IMG/VR virus record: IMGVR_UViG_3300005832_000025
Coordinates: 1-40,552 of that record
DNA: 40,552 nt
DNA from: a virus
Direction: 5' to 3' (one strand)
Shown one piece after another: positions 7,104 to 14,892 of this stretch. A program made the position numbers and the translations under genes. The notes beneath the pieces were generated by a model. That model made no database searches, was not told the origin of the DNA, and saw only the letters and a program-made list of their open reading frames with translations. Each line of letters starts with the position of its first letter. Position 1 is the stretch's first letter.

Positions 7104-9563
7104 GTGGCTGCCAGACTGAGACTATTGGTGCCGGAAGGCACGACCAACTACATCACGAACCCGGCTGCACGGTTTGTGGCAACTGGGGCGACGGCGGTTG
7201 GCGCGACTGTAACACGCACGCTGACTGAGGCGCGCTTTGGGGTGGCCAGCTTTAGAGTGGTGACGAACGGGGCGGCGCTGCATGAGGGATTCTATTACCG
7301 GGTAAACGATCTGGCAGGAATACAGGATGTGTTGACAGTGAGCGCCTACGTGCGCGGTCCTTCGGCTACGCTCAGGACAAATGCTTTCGTGCGCATACGA
7401 TTGATCGACAACCCGATAGGCCGGGAGTGGGTTTCTCAGAGAGTGGAACTCTTAGCCGACCGCTGGCAGCGCGTGGAAGTGATGGGCAGGTGCAGCGGCT
7501 CGAATGACGTGCGGCTGTATTTGGAGACAGATGGAGAGGCAGCGCAAAGCGTGACTTTTTATGCCGACGGACTCCAGATGGAACGCCAGGAAGAGGCGAC
7601 TACCTATTGTGACGGGGACCAGTCGGGTTGCCGCTGGACGTTGCTCGAGCACGGGAGTCAATCTATCCGCAGCCCATATACCCGAGCGGGCGGGCGATGG
7701 GTGGAGATCGCCGGGCCGAAATGCGAAGAGCAGGGCCTGTATATGACGGTGATCGGGGGGATGGGAACTGCCCCGATGCAGAACCAGATCCAGCCTTATG
7801 CGGATGCGCCGGGAGCCTACTTCCAAAATGTGAAGGTGCTCTCGAGGCCGATCACGCTTTCATTCCACGCAAAAGTCCAGTATCGTCATGCAACCAAAGC
7901 ACTGCCCTCCCTGCGGGCATTGCACAAATTACGAGAGCAATTATTGGATGTGGTGAAGCCAGATAAGACAGCGGGCGCCGAGGCGTTTACGCTGGAGTAC
8001 CAGGATGGTGAGATCCCGCTGTACTTGAAGGTGCGCTACGACGGCGGGATGGAAGGGGAATGGGATGTGCGCAATGCGTTTGTGAACTCTTTCCCGATGC
8101 GACTGCTGGCGGTGAGTCCTTTGTTTACAGAGGATGACCGGGAAGTGGATGCGCTGAATTTCAGGAGCCGACAGACGATCAATTATATTGTGGGGCGCGT
8201 GGACGGGGAATGGAGCGAGATGAACGGCGGCTTCGATGCGCAGGTGCGTGAACTTGAGGTGGGCAGCCGGGGCGAGATCATTGCAGTGGGTGATTTCTCG
8301 CTGGCGAATAATAAGGTGGGTGCGATAAACCCGATGATCTTTGCCAACCATATTGCGTATTGGGATGGGGAGCAGTGGCGTGGATATGGCAGCGGCGCGA
8401 ACACCATCATCCGGGCGGTAGCGATTGCACCCAACGGATATATCTATGTGACCGGAGATTTCACTTCGATCGGCGGGGTGGCATGTAACCGGGTAGCATA
8501 TTGGAACGGTACAACCTGGAACGCGATGGGCAGCGGTTTGAATGGGATTGGCTATACCATCAAAGTAGCTCCGAACGGGGATGTGTATGTTGGAGGGGCT
8601 TTCACAACTGCGGGCGGAATCGCTGCCCCCTACTTCGCGCGCTGGCGCACTGGCACCTGGAGCGCATTGGGGGCGGGCGGGTTAGATGGACTGGTGTATT
8701 CCATCGACATCAGCCAGGATGGAGCGGAAGTGGCAATTGGCGGCCAGTTCACTACCGACCTGGATGACTTGAATTATGCGGGGATTTATGACCCGGCGAT
8801 AAACCAGATTTACGCGCTGGGAAGCGGCTTCGATACTTATGTGCGTAAGATGCTCTTCCTGCCATCTGGACGGTTGTACGCAGGCGGGGACTTCACAGAG
8901 GACAACGACGGGAACCTGACCTTGCTCTATGTGGCCTATTGGAACGGGGCAAGCTGGTCGGAAGTGGGTGTGGGTGCTAATAATACAGTGCGCGACTTAG
9001 CGGTTTCTCCACGCGGGAATATCTTATTGGGCGGCGACTTCACCGTGGCTGGAAGCTCTGACTCTTCCTATGTGGCATTATGGAACGAGGCAAGCTGGGT
9101 GAACCTGGATGTGGAGCTCGGCAACGCAGTGTATGCGGTGGCACTGGACAAGAAGGAAAATATGTTCGTGGCACCGAACGGGACGCTGGCAGACTTTGCG
9201 GCGATAACGACCATCGAAAATATTGGCAGCGCGGAGACGAACCCGACTGTGTATATTGTGGGGCCGTGTACATTGAAATGGATCGAGAACCAGACAACCC
9301 AGAAGCGCGTTTATACTGACCTTGACATTGCGCAGAACGAGGAAGTGATCATCGATTTCTCGCAGGGGACGGTGATGAGCAACGTGCGGGGAAATCTGGC
9401 GTATGCGATCAACCCTGGCTCTGACCTGCGGGCGTGGACGCTGGTGCCGGGAGATAACAAGATTGCGGTGCTGATGACAGAAGATGTGGCGGCTACATTG
9501 TATATCTCATACGTGCCCAGGCATTGGAGCGTGGATGCGACGGCGCGTGTTGAGGAGCTCTAA
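7104..9563 (+). CDS. Distal-tail/baseplate protein with delta-60-type beta-propeller
   Basis: 819 residues, GTG start at 7104 with GGGAG six bases upstream. Residues 1-170 resemble a carbohydrate-binding jelly roll often found at phage tail tips (NLITNPAARF-type opening, VTFYADGLQME). The middle part is distal-tail-like. Residues from about 390 to 690 hold repeated blades (IYVTGDFTSIGGVACNRVAYW, VYVGGAFTTAGG, LLGGDFTVAGSS) of the delta-60/YncE-like propeller class. It follows the tape measure, where the Dit protein normally lies. The propeller is probably a receptor-contact module, by inference. Confidence 0.7.
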   Translation: MAARLRLLVPEGTTNYITNPAARFVATGATAVGATVTRTLTEARFGVASFRVVTNGAALHEGFYYRVNDLAGIQDVLTVSAYVRGPSATLRTNAFVRIRLIDNPIGREWVSQRVELLADRWQRVEVMGRCSGSNDVRLYLETDGEAAQSVTFYADGLQMERQEEATTYCDGDQSGCRWTLLEHGSQSIRSPYTRAGGRWVEIAGPKCEEQGLYMTVIGGMGTAPMQNQIQPYADAPGAYFQNVKVLSRPITLSFHAKVQYRHATKALPSLRALHKLREQLLDVVKPDKTAGAEAFTLEYQDGEIPLYLKVRYDGGMEGEWDVRNAFVNSFPMRLLAVSPLFTEDDREVDALNFRSRQTINYIVGRVDGEWSEMNGGFDAQVRELEVGSRGEIIAVGDFSLANNKVGAINPMIFANHIAYWDGEQWRGYGSGANTIIRAVAIAPNGYIYVTGDFTSIGGVACNRVAYWNGTTWNAMGSGLNGIGYTIKVAPNGDVYVGGAFTTAGGIAAPYFARWRTGTWSALGAGGLDGLVYSIDISQDGAEVAIGGQFTTDLDDLNYAGIYDPAINQIYALGSGFDTYVRKMLFLPSGRLYAGGDFTEDNDGNLTLLYVAYWNGASWSEVGVGANNTVRDLAVSPRGNILLGGDFTVAGSSDSSYVALWNEASWVNLDVELGNAVYAVALDKKENMFVAPNGTLADFAAITTIENIGSAETNPTVYIVGPCTLKWIENQTTQKRVYTDLDIAQNEEVIIDFSQGTVMSNVRGNLAYAINPGSDLRAWTLVPGDNKIAVLMTEDVAATLYISYVPRHWSVDATARVEEL

Positions 9564-9566
9564 CGA

Positions 9567-10850
9567 ATGCCTTCCTCATACGAATTCTGGTTGCTGGATG
9601 ACTCAGGGCGGCGGATGCTCCTATTGACCAACATGGCATTCTTCAGTTATTCGAGAGCGGTGCGGGGATATGGAACGCTGCTGGTGGGACTACCCTACCA
9701 AGATTATGTAGAGAAGGTATTCCCGATCTTCCAACCGGACTGGCGTGTGGATGTGTGGCGCTCACCAGATACGGGCTACCCCCTGCGAAGAGAAGGAACT
9801 TACCTGTTGCGGATGCCGAAAATCTATACGAGAACGACAGACAATATGCAGATGATTTCGTTTTATGGACGCGACCTGAAGGACTTGCTGAGGCGCAGAT
9901 ACATCATCCAGCCAGCGGGATATTCCCAGACCTATAAAACAGATTACATCGACGACATGATGAAGGAGATCGTGCGGGAGCAGATGCTGTATAACGAAGC
10001 TCTGGATGCGGACGCGGTACAGGATAACAGCAGGGCATGGCCAGAGGGAGAGTTTATTGTGCAGGGAAATGTTTCACTGGGACCGCTAAAGACTTTCACC
10101 TTCCCGGACAGGAACGTGTTGGATACGCTGAAAGAATTGCAGGATGCTTCTTTTCAATTACATGAGGAAGCTCCGTTATTAAACAACAGGATATTTTTCG
10201 ATGTGATTGCACAGGATCTCGATGGTTTCTCATTGTATATTCTTGACCTAGATGGAGATCCGATTTTAGATGAGGGGGGAGAGTTTGTTTTAGAAGAACG
10301 TTCTAGCGAGGGTACTTTCACACAGGGTTTCAAGTTCGTAACCTTTGCCGACCTACGCGGACAAGACAGGACAGCCAGCGCGTTGATCTTCAGTATAAAG
10401 AACAATAACCTGGAAGGGCCATACTATACACGCGATCACATGAGCGAGGTGAATTCTGTGGTGGTGAAAGGCTTTGGGCGCGGAGACAGCCGACCGAGCG
10501 CCAGGGTGACGGACACGCAGCGCGCAGGAGCCAGCCGCTGGAACCTATGCGAGGGACTGGAAGATGCCAGCACGGAACCTGACCAGGCCAGCCTGGAAGA
10601 TTATGCCTATCCCCCACTTTACGAGGGAGCACCCAAGGAAGAGATAAGCGCGGTGTTCCTGAACGTGCCAGGGAGCGAGGATACGCCGAGGAGCCTGTAT
10701 GGAGTGGACTGGGACCTGGGAGACCTGCTGCCGGTGGAATATGCCGGGAAGCAATGGAATGTGGAGGTAGATATTGTGTATGTGGCAGTAGATGAGAACG
10801 GGGCCGAGACTATTACCGGAAGGAATAAGGTAGATGCCAGTTATCAGTAA
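9567..10850 (+). CDS. Tail-tip protein, Gp37-like siphovirus family
   Basis: 427 residues. The N-terminus (EFWLLDDSGRRMLLL ... FSYSRAVRGYGTLLVGLP) and the later VDVWRSPDTGYPLRREGTYLLR match the pattern of the Gp37-like (ReqiPepy6-type) tail proteins that follow the distal tail protein and build the tail tip. ATG 9567 has GGAG nine bases upstream and starts right after the previous gene. It ends in a small overlap with an extended upstream frame of the next gene. A family call by pattern and position. Confidence 0.6.
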   Translation: MPSSYEFWLLDDSGRRMLLLTNMAFFSYSRAVRGYGTLLVGLPYQDYVEKVFPIFQPDWRVDVWRSPDTGYPLRREGTYLLRMPKIYTRTTDNMQMISFYGRDLKDLLRRRYIIQPAGYSQTYKTDYIDDMMKEIVREQMLYNEALDADAVQDNSRAWPEGEFIVQGNVSLGPLKTFTFPDRNVLDTLKELQDASFQLHEEAPLLNNRIFFDVIAQDLDGFSLYILDLDGDPILDEGGEFVLEERSSEGTFTQGFKFVTFADLRGQDRTASALIFSIKNNNLEGPYYTRDHMSEVNSVVVKGFGRGDSRPSARVTDTQRAGASRWNLCEGLEDASTEPDQASLEDYAYPPLYEGAPKEEISAVFLNVPGSEDTPRSLYGVDWDLGDLLPVEYAGKQWNVEVDIVYVAVDENGAETITGRNKVDASYQ

Positions 10851-10914
10851 GGCAATAGATGCGTTTCTTATTTTTATGCTGCTATTTGGAACAAGCAGCG
10901 AAAGGAATATGACC

Positions 10915-11775
10915 ATGCCTGCTATTCGACATGATGATGTTTTATTGCGATTGATCAAGGATGTGAGTTATATCCGCTCAATCTTGAACCGCGTGACGGT
11001 GAATTTGCCTTTGTATGACCTGCAAAATGAAAATACACCCACTCAAATAGATAGCGATGAGAATAATTATAATCCTGGATATTATGATGTTTTGCGGTTA
11101 GCCAGTGATGTTGCTGGAAGAACAATTACGGGATTTAGGGGGGGGGTCAAGGGTAGATTCCTAAGATTGTTCAATGTAGGAAATTATGAAATTATTCTGG
11201 CCAATCAAAGTGCTTCATCAACAGCAGCCAACAGAATTGTAACTCCTACTGGATTTGATCTGATTTTGAACGCTGGTGGCGAGATTGCATTATATTATGA
11301 TGCTACTCAATCACGCTGGATATCTTCTTATTCTTCGAATACTGATAGGATATCTGTTGAATTGCAACTTGCTGGAGCTCAAAGTATAGGGAATGCGGCA
11401 TATACTCCAATTTCATGGACAACTGAAGTGTTAGATACTGGAAATTTCTTTGATGCTGCCACTCCAACATACATCACCATTCCAGAAACTGGTTGGTATA
11501 ACATCTCTGTCAATATTGCTTGGGATGCAAGTGCTGGGGGAAACCATCGAGAAGTTATGGTAGAACGTTCAACATCATCACCCTATCTAAATATTATGAC
11601 GGATGCTCGCTATGCCTCTAACGTGGCAATCAATGTAAACTTATCAAGACAATATTATTTTGATATTGGAGAGAAGATTTATGTTACTGTATGGCAGAAC
11701 TCTGGAGGAAACTTGAATGTTGCCGTCAACGGCCCTCGACAATCTGCCACCAGAATTATTGTGACAAAAATGTGA
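10915..11775 (+). CDS. Tail-fibre protein with C-terminal C1q/TNF-like fold
   Basis: About 286 residues from ATG 10915, chosen because AGGA lies eight bases upstream; the open frame reaches back to 10834 without a better site. The N-terminus is helical (LLRLIKDVSYIRSILNRV), suiting trimer formation. The C-terminal ~130 residues (TPISWTTEVLDTGNFFD ... YITIPETGWYNISVNIAW ... IIVTKM) have the strand pattern of C1q-like jelly-roll tips seen in phage fibres. It probably contacts the host surface. It has a lower GC content than the neighbouring tail genes, which may indicate recent exchange. Confidence 0.6.
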   Translation: MPAIRHDDVLLRLIKDVSYIRSILNRVTVNLPLYDLQNENTPTQIDSDENNYNPGYYDVLRLASDVAGRTITGFRGGVKGRFLRLFNVGNYEIILANQSASSTAANRIVTPTGFDLILNAGGEIALYYDATQSRWISSYSSNTDRISVELQLAGAQSIGNAAYTPISWTTEVLDTGNFFDAATPTYITIPETGWYNISVNIAWDASAGGNHREVMVERSTSSPYLNIMTDARYASNVAINVNLSRQYYFDIGEKIYVTVWQNSGGNLNVAVNGPRQSATRIIVTKM

Positions 11776-11783
11776 GGTGAGCT

Positions 11784-12266
11784 ATGGCTAAGATTAGCTC
11801 TTATCCAGATGGTGGTCCGCTTCAGGCGACGGACGAAGTTTTCATTGCCCGGGCGGGTACTAACAGGAGATTGACAGGGGACGCCCTGGCAGAGGGCATC
11901 CGTATTTTTGCGGTGCTGGTGAATGATGACGCTCCTTTGACCACTGGGAATGGAAAGGCATATTTTACGCGGATCCCTGCACAGTTGAACGGCTGGAATA
12001 TCATTGCCGTGGCAGCCAACCGTGTCTCTGGGACGGGAGTGGTAACGATCCAGATTTACAACCTGACACAGACAGCCGACATCTTGAGTACCGAGATCAC
12101 GATCGACGATGGAGACCTGGACAGCAAGGATGCGGCGGCACCCGCAGTGATCGACGCGGCGCAGGATGATTTACAAACCGGCGATAGACTGCGGGTAGAT
12201 GTGGACGGCGCCGGGACGACTACGACCTGGCTGGATGTACAATTTGTAGCACAGAAGGCTCCATAA
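11784..12266 (+). CDS. Small fibre-associated structural protein
   Basis: 160 residues. It opens with KISSYPDGGPLQATDEVFIARAG, a short motif common at the start of phage minor structural proteins and fibres that attach to a tail tip, followed by a beta-rich domain. GAGG six bases before ATG 11784 supports the start. It lies between the C1q-like fibre and the LamG gene and is probably a fibre component or adaptor. No enzymatic motif is visible. Confidence 0.55.
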   Translation: MAKISSYPDGGPLQATDEVFIARAGTNRRLTGDALAEGIRIFAVLVNDDAPLTTGNGKAYFTRIPAQLNGWNIIAVAANRVSGTGVVTIQIYNLTQTADILSTEITIDDGDLDSKDAAAPAVIDAAQDDLQTGDRLRVDVDGAGTTTTWLDVQFVAQKAP

Positions 12267-12267
12267 A

Positions 12268-12963
12268 ATGCCCGCTCTCGATGCTAATGTTAGTGCAATG
12301 TTGCACATGGATGGGGCGGATGCCTCGACTACGTTTACGGATGAAACAGGTAAAACCTGGACTGCGAATGGGAATGCCCAGATAGATACGGCGCAACAGA
12401 AATTTGGTACTGCATCCGGTCTTTTCGATGGTACTGGAGATTATATCGATACTCCTGACCATGCCGATTTCGATATAGGATCTGGCGACTTTACAATTGA
12501 TTTTTGGGTGCGCAGAAATGCTGTAGGCTTGCATCGTATTTGTGGACAAGGCGACAACTTAGCTACTGCGACTACAATCTCATGGGCTATGTACTTCAAT
12601 GCAGGAACCAACACGCTAACCGGCGGCTTCAATGTCGTAGCAGTTACTAAAGCGGCAACATCTACTGGAACGGTAACGGCTGATGGAATCTGGCATCATA
12701 TTGCAATGGTGCGTTATGGCAATACAATGACCCTTTATATCGATGGAACAGCCGACGGGACAGTAGATGTAACTGGAGCAACAGCTAACAATTCGGCTTA
12801 TAAGCCCACTATAGGCAGGCTTGGAGAATTGGCTGGACAAAATTATAATGGCTGGATCGATGAATTCAGATTCAGCAAAGGGATTGCCAGGTGGACAGCC
12901 AATTTCACACCCCCCACAAAAGCATACTATAGTTTCCTGCCGCACGTTTCAGGAATTATTTAG
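12268..12963 (+). CDS. LamG / concanavalin A-like lectin domain protein
   Basis: 231 residues made mostly of one LamG-like jelly roll: LHMDGADASTTFTDETGKTW, FGTASGLFDGTGDYIDTPD, DFTIDFWVRRN, WHHIAMVRYGNTMTLYIDG and GWIDEFRFSKGIARW are the characteristic blocks. It has no signal peptide. As the last rightward gene of the tail module it is probably a sugar-binding tail-tip or fibre protein. ATG 12268 lies one base after the previous stop. A hairpin at 12970-12996 ends the operon. Confidence 0.75.
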   Translation: MPALDANVSAMLHMDGADASTTFTDETGKTWTANGNAQIDTAQQKFGTASGLFDGTGDYIDTPDHADFDIGSGDFTIDFWVRRNAVGLHRICGQGDNLATATTISWAMYFNAGTNTLTGGFNVVAVTKAATSTGTVTADGIWHHIAMVRYGNTMTLYIDGTADGTVDVTGATANNSAYKPTIGRLGELAGQNYNGWIDEFRFSKGIARWTANFTPPTKAYYSFLPHVSGII

Positions 12964-12969
12964 ACATAG

Positions 12970-12996
12970 AAATACCCCACGGAACATGGGGTATTT
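12970..12996. terminator. Hairpin between convergent operons
   Basis: Arms AAATACCCC (12970-12978) and GGGGTATTT (12988-12996), loop of 9 nt, between the end of the rightward tail operon and the end of the leftward RecU gene. Short A/T ends on both sides suit a bidirectional terminator, though neither side has a long T-run. Confidence 0.6.
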
Positions 12997-13037
12997 CAGG
13001 GGGAAGGAGTCTGTCCATGTCTAAGCGGACAATTCTA

Positions 13038-13472
13038 TTATACATGGATATTCAGTTTTTGTGCAATAGCTGGTGTAATGGATTTGCCGTGATAAAAGTC
13101 ACTAATTGGCCATTCAAGAATATAGATACCAGTGGAGTGAACCCAGACTAATAGACTCCACCCCCCTAGTTCGGCATGTTGGGAGAGTCGCCCTGGCTGA
13201 TGCGGACGGAGATCGGACCAGCGCAGATTGCGATCGAGGATAGTTTTAGTTTCAATCAAGACAGCGCGGCCACCTGGCAGAATACCTCGTGTATCGCCGC
13301 TAACTTTTTCTCCCCAGACGATCTGATACCAGGTAGAATTATATATAATTTTAGTCTTGATGATTTTGAAAGGTGTACCAATGCGCTCGACCATCTCGAC
13401 GCCTAGTGCTTCGACAGCGCGCATAGCGTGTTCCTCGCCAGCCTTACCGAGCTTGGCTTGTGCTCTAGCCAT
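13038..13472 (-). CDS. RecU-like Holliday-junction resolvase
   Basis: 144 residues. It would cut four-way junctions during phage recombination or replication. The nuclease core is visible: GEEHAMRAVEALG near residue 12, GRAVLIETKT at 69-77 with the E-x-K pair (E74, K76), and HQ at 91-92 followed by GGWSLLVWV, the RecU/PD-(D/E)xK order (acidic residue, ExK, then HQ helix). RecU proteins are usually about 170-200 aa, so this one is short. It is the last gene of the leftward replication cluster and overlaps its upstream neighbour by 8 nt. Confidence 0.65.
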   Translation of the reverse strand: MARAQAKLGKAGEEHAMRAVEALGVEMVERIGTPFKIIKTKIIYNSTWYQIVWGEKVSGDTRGILPGGRAVLIETKTILDRNLRWSDLRPHQPGRLSQHAELGGWSLLVWVHSTGIYILEWPISDFYHGKSITPAIAQKLNIHV

Positions 13473-13623
13473 CCACTTTTCTCCAGCCGTGCATAAAGAG
13501 TCGTGAGAAACCTTGCAGGATGATCAGGCGATAGCCACAATATTTGCAGACTGGCTCGAGTTTGGCGCTGAACTCGTCGTAGATATATCTAACGTCTTTT
13601 GAGCTTAGATTGCGATTGCACAT
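13465..13623 (-). CDS. Small protein with a CxxC pair
   Basis: 52 residues from ATG 13623, chosen because GGAGG lies six bases upstream; a longer open frame to 13653 has no such site. The sequence (MCNRNLSSKDVRYIYDEF ... CKYCGYRL) has one CxxC motif, perhaps half of a zinc site. It overlaps the SH3 gene upstream and the RecU gene downstream. No family is recognised. Confidence 0.55.
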   Translation of the reverse strand: MCNRNLSSKDVRYIYDEFSAKLEPVCKYCGYRLIILQGFSRLFMHGWRKVDG

Positions 13624-13969
13624 TGCAGGCCTCCACATAATGAGAATGGACATAGCCGGTTTGTTTGCCAGTGTCTACGAGGTACCAATCAGCCTTCATG
13701 ATAATTCCCCTGACTTCCTGGCCAGTGTCGAGCCAGGCAGACACTGGCCAGGAAGTGGACGGTCCGCTGCGCAGGTTGAGGGATTTGGATGCGGTGACAA
13801 CCAGGCAAGCGGGCGCCTGTGTCGGGGTCGACACAGGCAAAACGACTTTTACTGATGTGAGTGTTGGCAAAACTGTGGCGGTTGCCAACGGTACCTGGGA
13901 GATGGCAGGCATGGACATGCAGGATAATATTACAAAGATTGCCAGTGTCGGGATAAGCAAACGCTTCAT
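13589..13969 (-). CDS. Secreted bacterial SH3-domain protein
   Basis: 126 residues. It has an N-terminal hydrophobic signal (LLIPTLAIFVILSC, possibly a lipoprotein cysteine), a Thr/Pro-rich linker, then an SH3_3-type domain (LNLRSGPSTSWPV ... GYVHSHYVEAC). Such domains bind peptidoglycan or peptides. The SH3 region contains DNA copies of the GCCAGTGTC repeat encoding LVDTGK, WLDTGQ and WPVS, one 17-bp perfect palindrome, and a covarying repeat pair in the linker. The start overlaps the HTH gene stop. A superinfection or cell-wall role is possible but not shown. Confidence 0.65.
   Translation of the reverse strand: MKRLLIPTLAIFVILSCMSMPAISQVPLATATVLPTLTSVKVVLPVSTPTQAPACLVVTASKSLNLRSGPSTSWPVSAWLDTGQEVRGIIMKADWYLVDTGKQTGYVHSHYVEACNVQSQSKLKRR
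13713..13756. repeat. 17-bp perfect inverted repeat built on two 9-mer copies
   Basis: Arms ACTTCCTGGCCAGTGTC (13713-13729) and GACACTGGCCAGGAAGT (13740-13756) with a 10-nt loop, inside the SH3 coding region. Nearby GCCTGTGTC (13815-13823) and GACACAGGC (13830-13838) form another perfect pair in which the fourth base has changed on both arms. GTTGGCAA/TTGCCAAC pairs at 13863-13889. Confidence 0.8.
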
Positions 13970-14274
13970 CGGACGCGCTTCCCGTCTCGACTATAGATGC
14001 GTTTCTGTATTGGGGGTGCTTTCGCTTCCAGTGCTGCCAGTGTCTGGGTGGCCTGGATAACCCAAGGGGCAATCTCTTCGCGGACTTTGGCGGGCAAATA
14101 CAATTTGGCGCGCAGGGTTTTATTGCGGGGTTCTTTGCCCTTCACGAGCAAGTTATGGATATGAGCCTTGTTGATCTCCAGGCGCCTGGCAAGCTCGCTC
14201 ATATTGCATTTTGCGGCTTCAAAATCCGCAATCAATTTTTCGGGTACATTGGGAGGAAATTGATTATGGGGCAT
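13966..14274 (-). CDS. Helix-turn-helix DNA-binding protein
   Basis: 102 residues. Residues about 10-45 (KLIADFEAAKCNMSELARRLEINKAHIHNLLVKG) form a clear helix-turn-helix, with a charged C-terminal half. It overlaps the SH3 gene start (ATGA). It carries one 9-mer copy (reading TLA). It lies in the middle of the repeat field and is therefore a candidate for the protein that binds the repeats, by proximity only. The ribosome binding site is weak. Confidence 0.65.
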   Translation of the reverse strand: MPHNQFPPNVPEKLIADFEAAKCNMSELARRLEINKAHIHNLLVKGKEPRNKTLRAKLYLPAKVREEIAPWVIQATQTLAALEAKAPPIQKRIYSRDGKRVR

Positions 14275-14311
14275 AAATGTATCACTTCTTGTTTTTCGTA
14301 GCTCTAAGCAG

Positions 14312-14330
14312 CCGTTATTTTTGATAACGG
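14312..14330 (-). terminator. Short hairpin after a stop codon
   Basis: Arms CCGTTAT (14312-14318) and ATAACGG (14324-14330), loop 5 nt, just downstream of the stop of the leftward gene 14332-14691. There is no T-run; it may be a weak terminator or an mRNA-stabilising hairpin. Confidence 0.45.
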
Positions 14331-14331
14331 G

Positions 14332-14691
14332 CTATGCTGGCTTCCATCCGGTAACTGGCTTGTCATCCAATAGAATATGGCCTTTGCCAGTGTCCAACCT
14401 GTGACCGGGAGGATTGGCTATAAAAATGATGCCGTCATTGTTGAAGTGCATCACGATTGCCTGTTGGGACACTGGCAAGAACGGTGCCAGTGTCTCCTGA
14501 TATCTTCTGCAATCTTCCTGTATGAGGCTCAATAACTCTGCCAGTGTCTCTAAGGAATTGTTGTCTACGGGCTTCATCGGGGCAGGAGTGGAAGGATTTG
14601 CCACCGACTCTTTTACGCTTGCCAGTGTCTGGATCTCGGTAGACTCGTTGCCAGTAGAAATATCCGTTGCCGTGCCAGTGTCCATGTTCAT
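14332..14691 (-). CDS. Unknown protein with 9-mer-encoded peptides, overlaps next entry
   Basis: 119 residues from ATG 14691, with AGGA six bases upstream; the frame is open to a TTG at 14709. The middle is amphipathic helix (SLETLAELLSLIQEDCRRYQETLAPFLP) and the end is IVMHFNNDGIIFIANPPGHR. Six 9-mer copies lie inside it, reading as DTG, TLA or PVS. It overlaps the 14435-14845 frame by 257 nt in another phase. Both frames look protein-like. No family is recognised. Confidence 0.5.
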   Translation of the reverse strand: MNMDTGTATDISTGNESTEIQTLASVKESVANPSTPAPMKPVDNNSLETLAELLSLIQEDCRRYQETLAPFLPVSQQAIVMHFNNDGIIFIANPPGHRLDTGKGHILLDDKPVTGWKPA

Positions 14692-14845
14692 CTTGTTTCC
14701 TGCCTTCAAAAAAGTGGTAGGTGGTGCCTTCGGCTATCGTGCCAGTGTCTGTTTGTTCGACACTGGCAGCCTGGCGCATCTGTGCCAGGATTTCGTCAAA
14801 GTCAAGGTTGCCAGTGTCAACCGTGCCAGTGTCTGACACTGGCAC
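14435..14845 (-). CDS. Unknown protein with aromatic/basic core, repeat-rich
   Basis: 136 residues, GTG start at 14845 with a purine-rich stretch about 12 bases upstream. The core YFYWQRVYRDPDTGKRKRVGGKS resembles small aromatic/basic domains (Y-x-W-R ... GGK) found in phage and cyanobacterial proteins, but I cannot name it. Nine 9-mer copies are read as DTG, HW or ASV. It begins inside the 33-nt palindrome at 14818-14850. It overlaps 14332-14691; the two may be separate genes or parts of one gene joined by a frameshift. Confidence 0.5.
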   Translation of the reverse strand: MPVSDTGTVDTGNLDFDEILAQMRQAASVEQTDTGTIAEGTTYHFFEGRKQDEHGHWHGNGYFYWQRVYRDPDTGKRKRVGGKSFHSCPDEARRQQFLRDTGRVIEPHTGRLQKISGDTGTVLASVPTGNRDALQQ

Positions 14846-14850
14846 GGTTG
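14818..14850. repeat. 33-nt near-continuous perfect palindrome
   Basis: Arms CAACCGTGCCAGTGTC (14818-14833) and GACACTGGCACGGTTG (14835-14850), 16 bp each with a single central T. It covers the start codon of the 136-aa gene, so in RNA it would fold over the translation start. Two 9-mers form its core. Confidence 0.85.
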
Positions 14851-14892
14851 TAATTCTCTCCGCCTCCAGGATTGGCGCTACTGGGACGGGGA

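Larger units (their letters stand above)
13667..14843. repeat. Dense 9-mer repeat family GCCAGTGTC / GACACTGGC
   Basis: Sixteen exact copies. As GCCAGTGTC on the plus strand: 13667, 13721, 13941, 14036, 14386, 14486, 14540, 14621, 14674, 14741, 14810, 14825. Inverted: 13740, 14468, 14759, 14835. Chance predicts well under one in this 1.2 kb. Copies fall in four or five leftward genes and in different codon phases (DTG, TLA, HW, PVS, ASV), so the DNA or RNA, not the peptide, is conserved. I saw no exact copy elsewhere in the window. The function is unknown: iteron, protein-binding site, recombination signal or short mobile repeat. Confidence 0.85.

Noticed and set aside
13667-14843. CRISPR repeats from the 9-mer family
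   Set aside because: The motif is too short, spacing is irregular and orientation is mixed.
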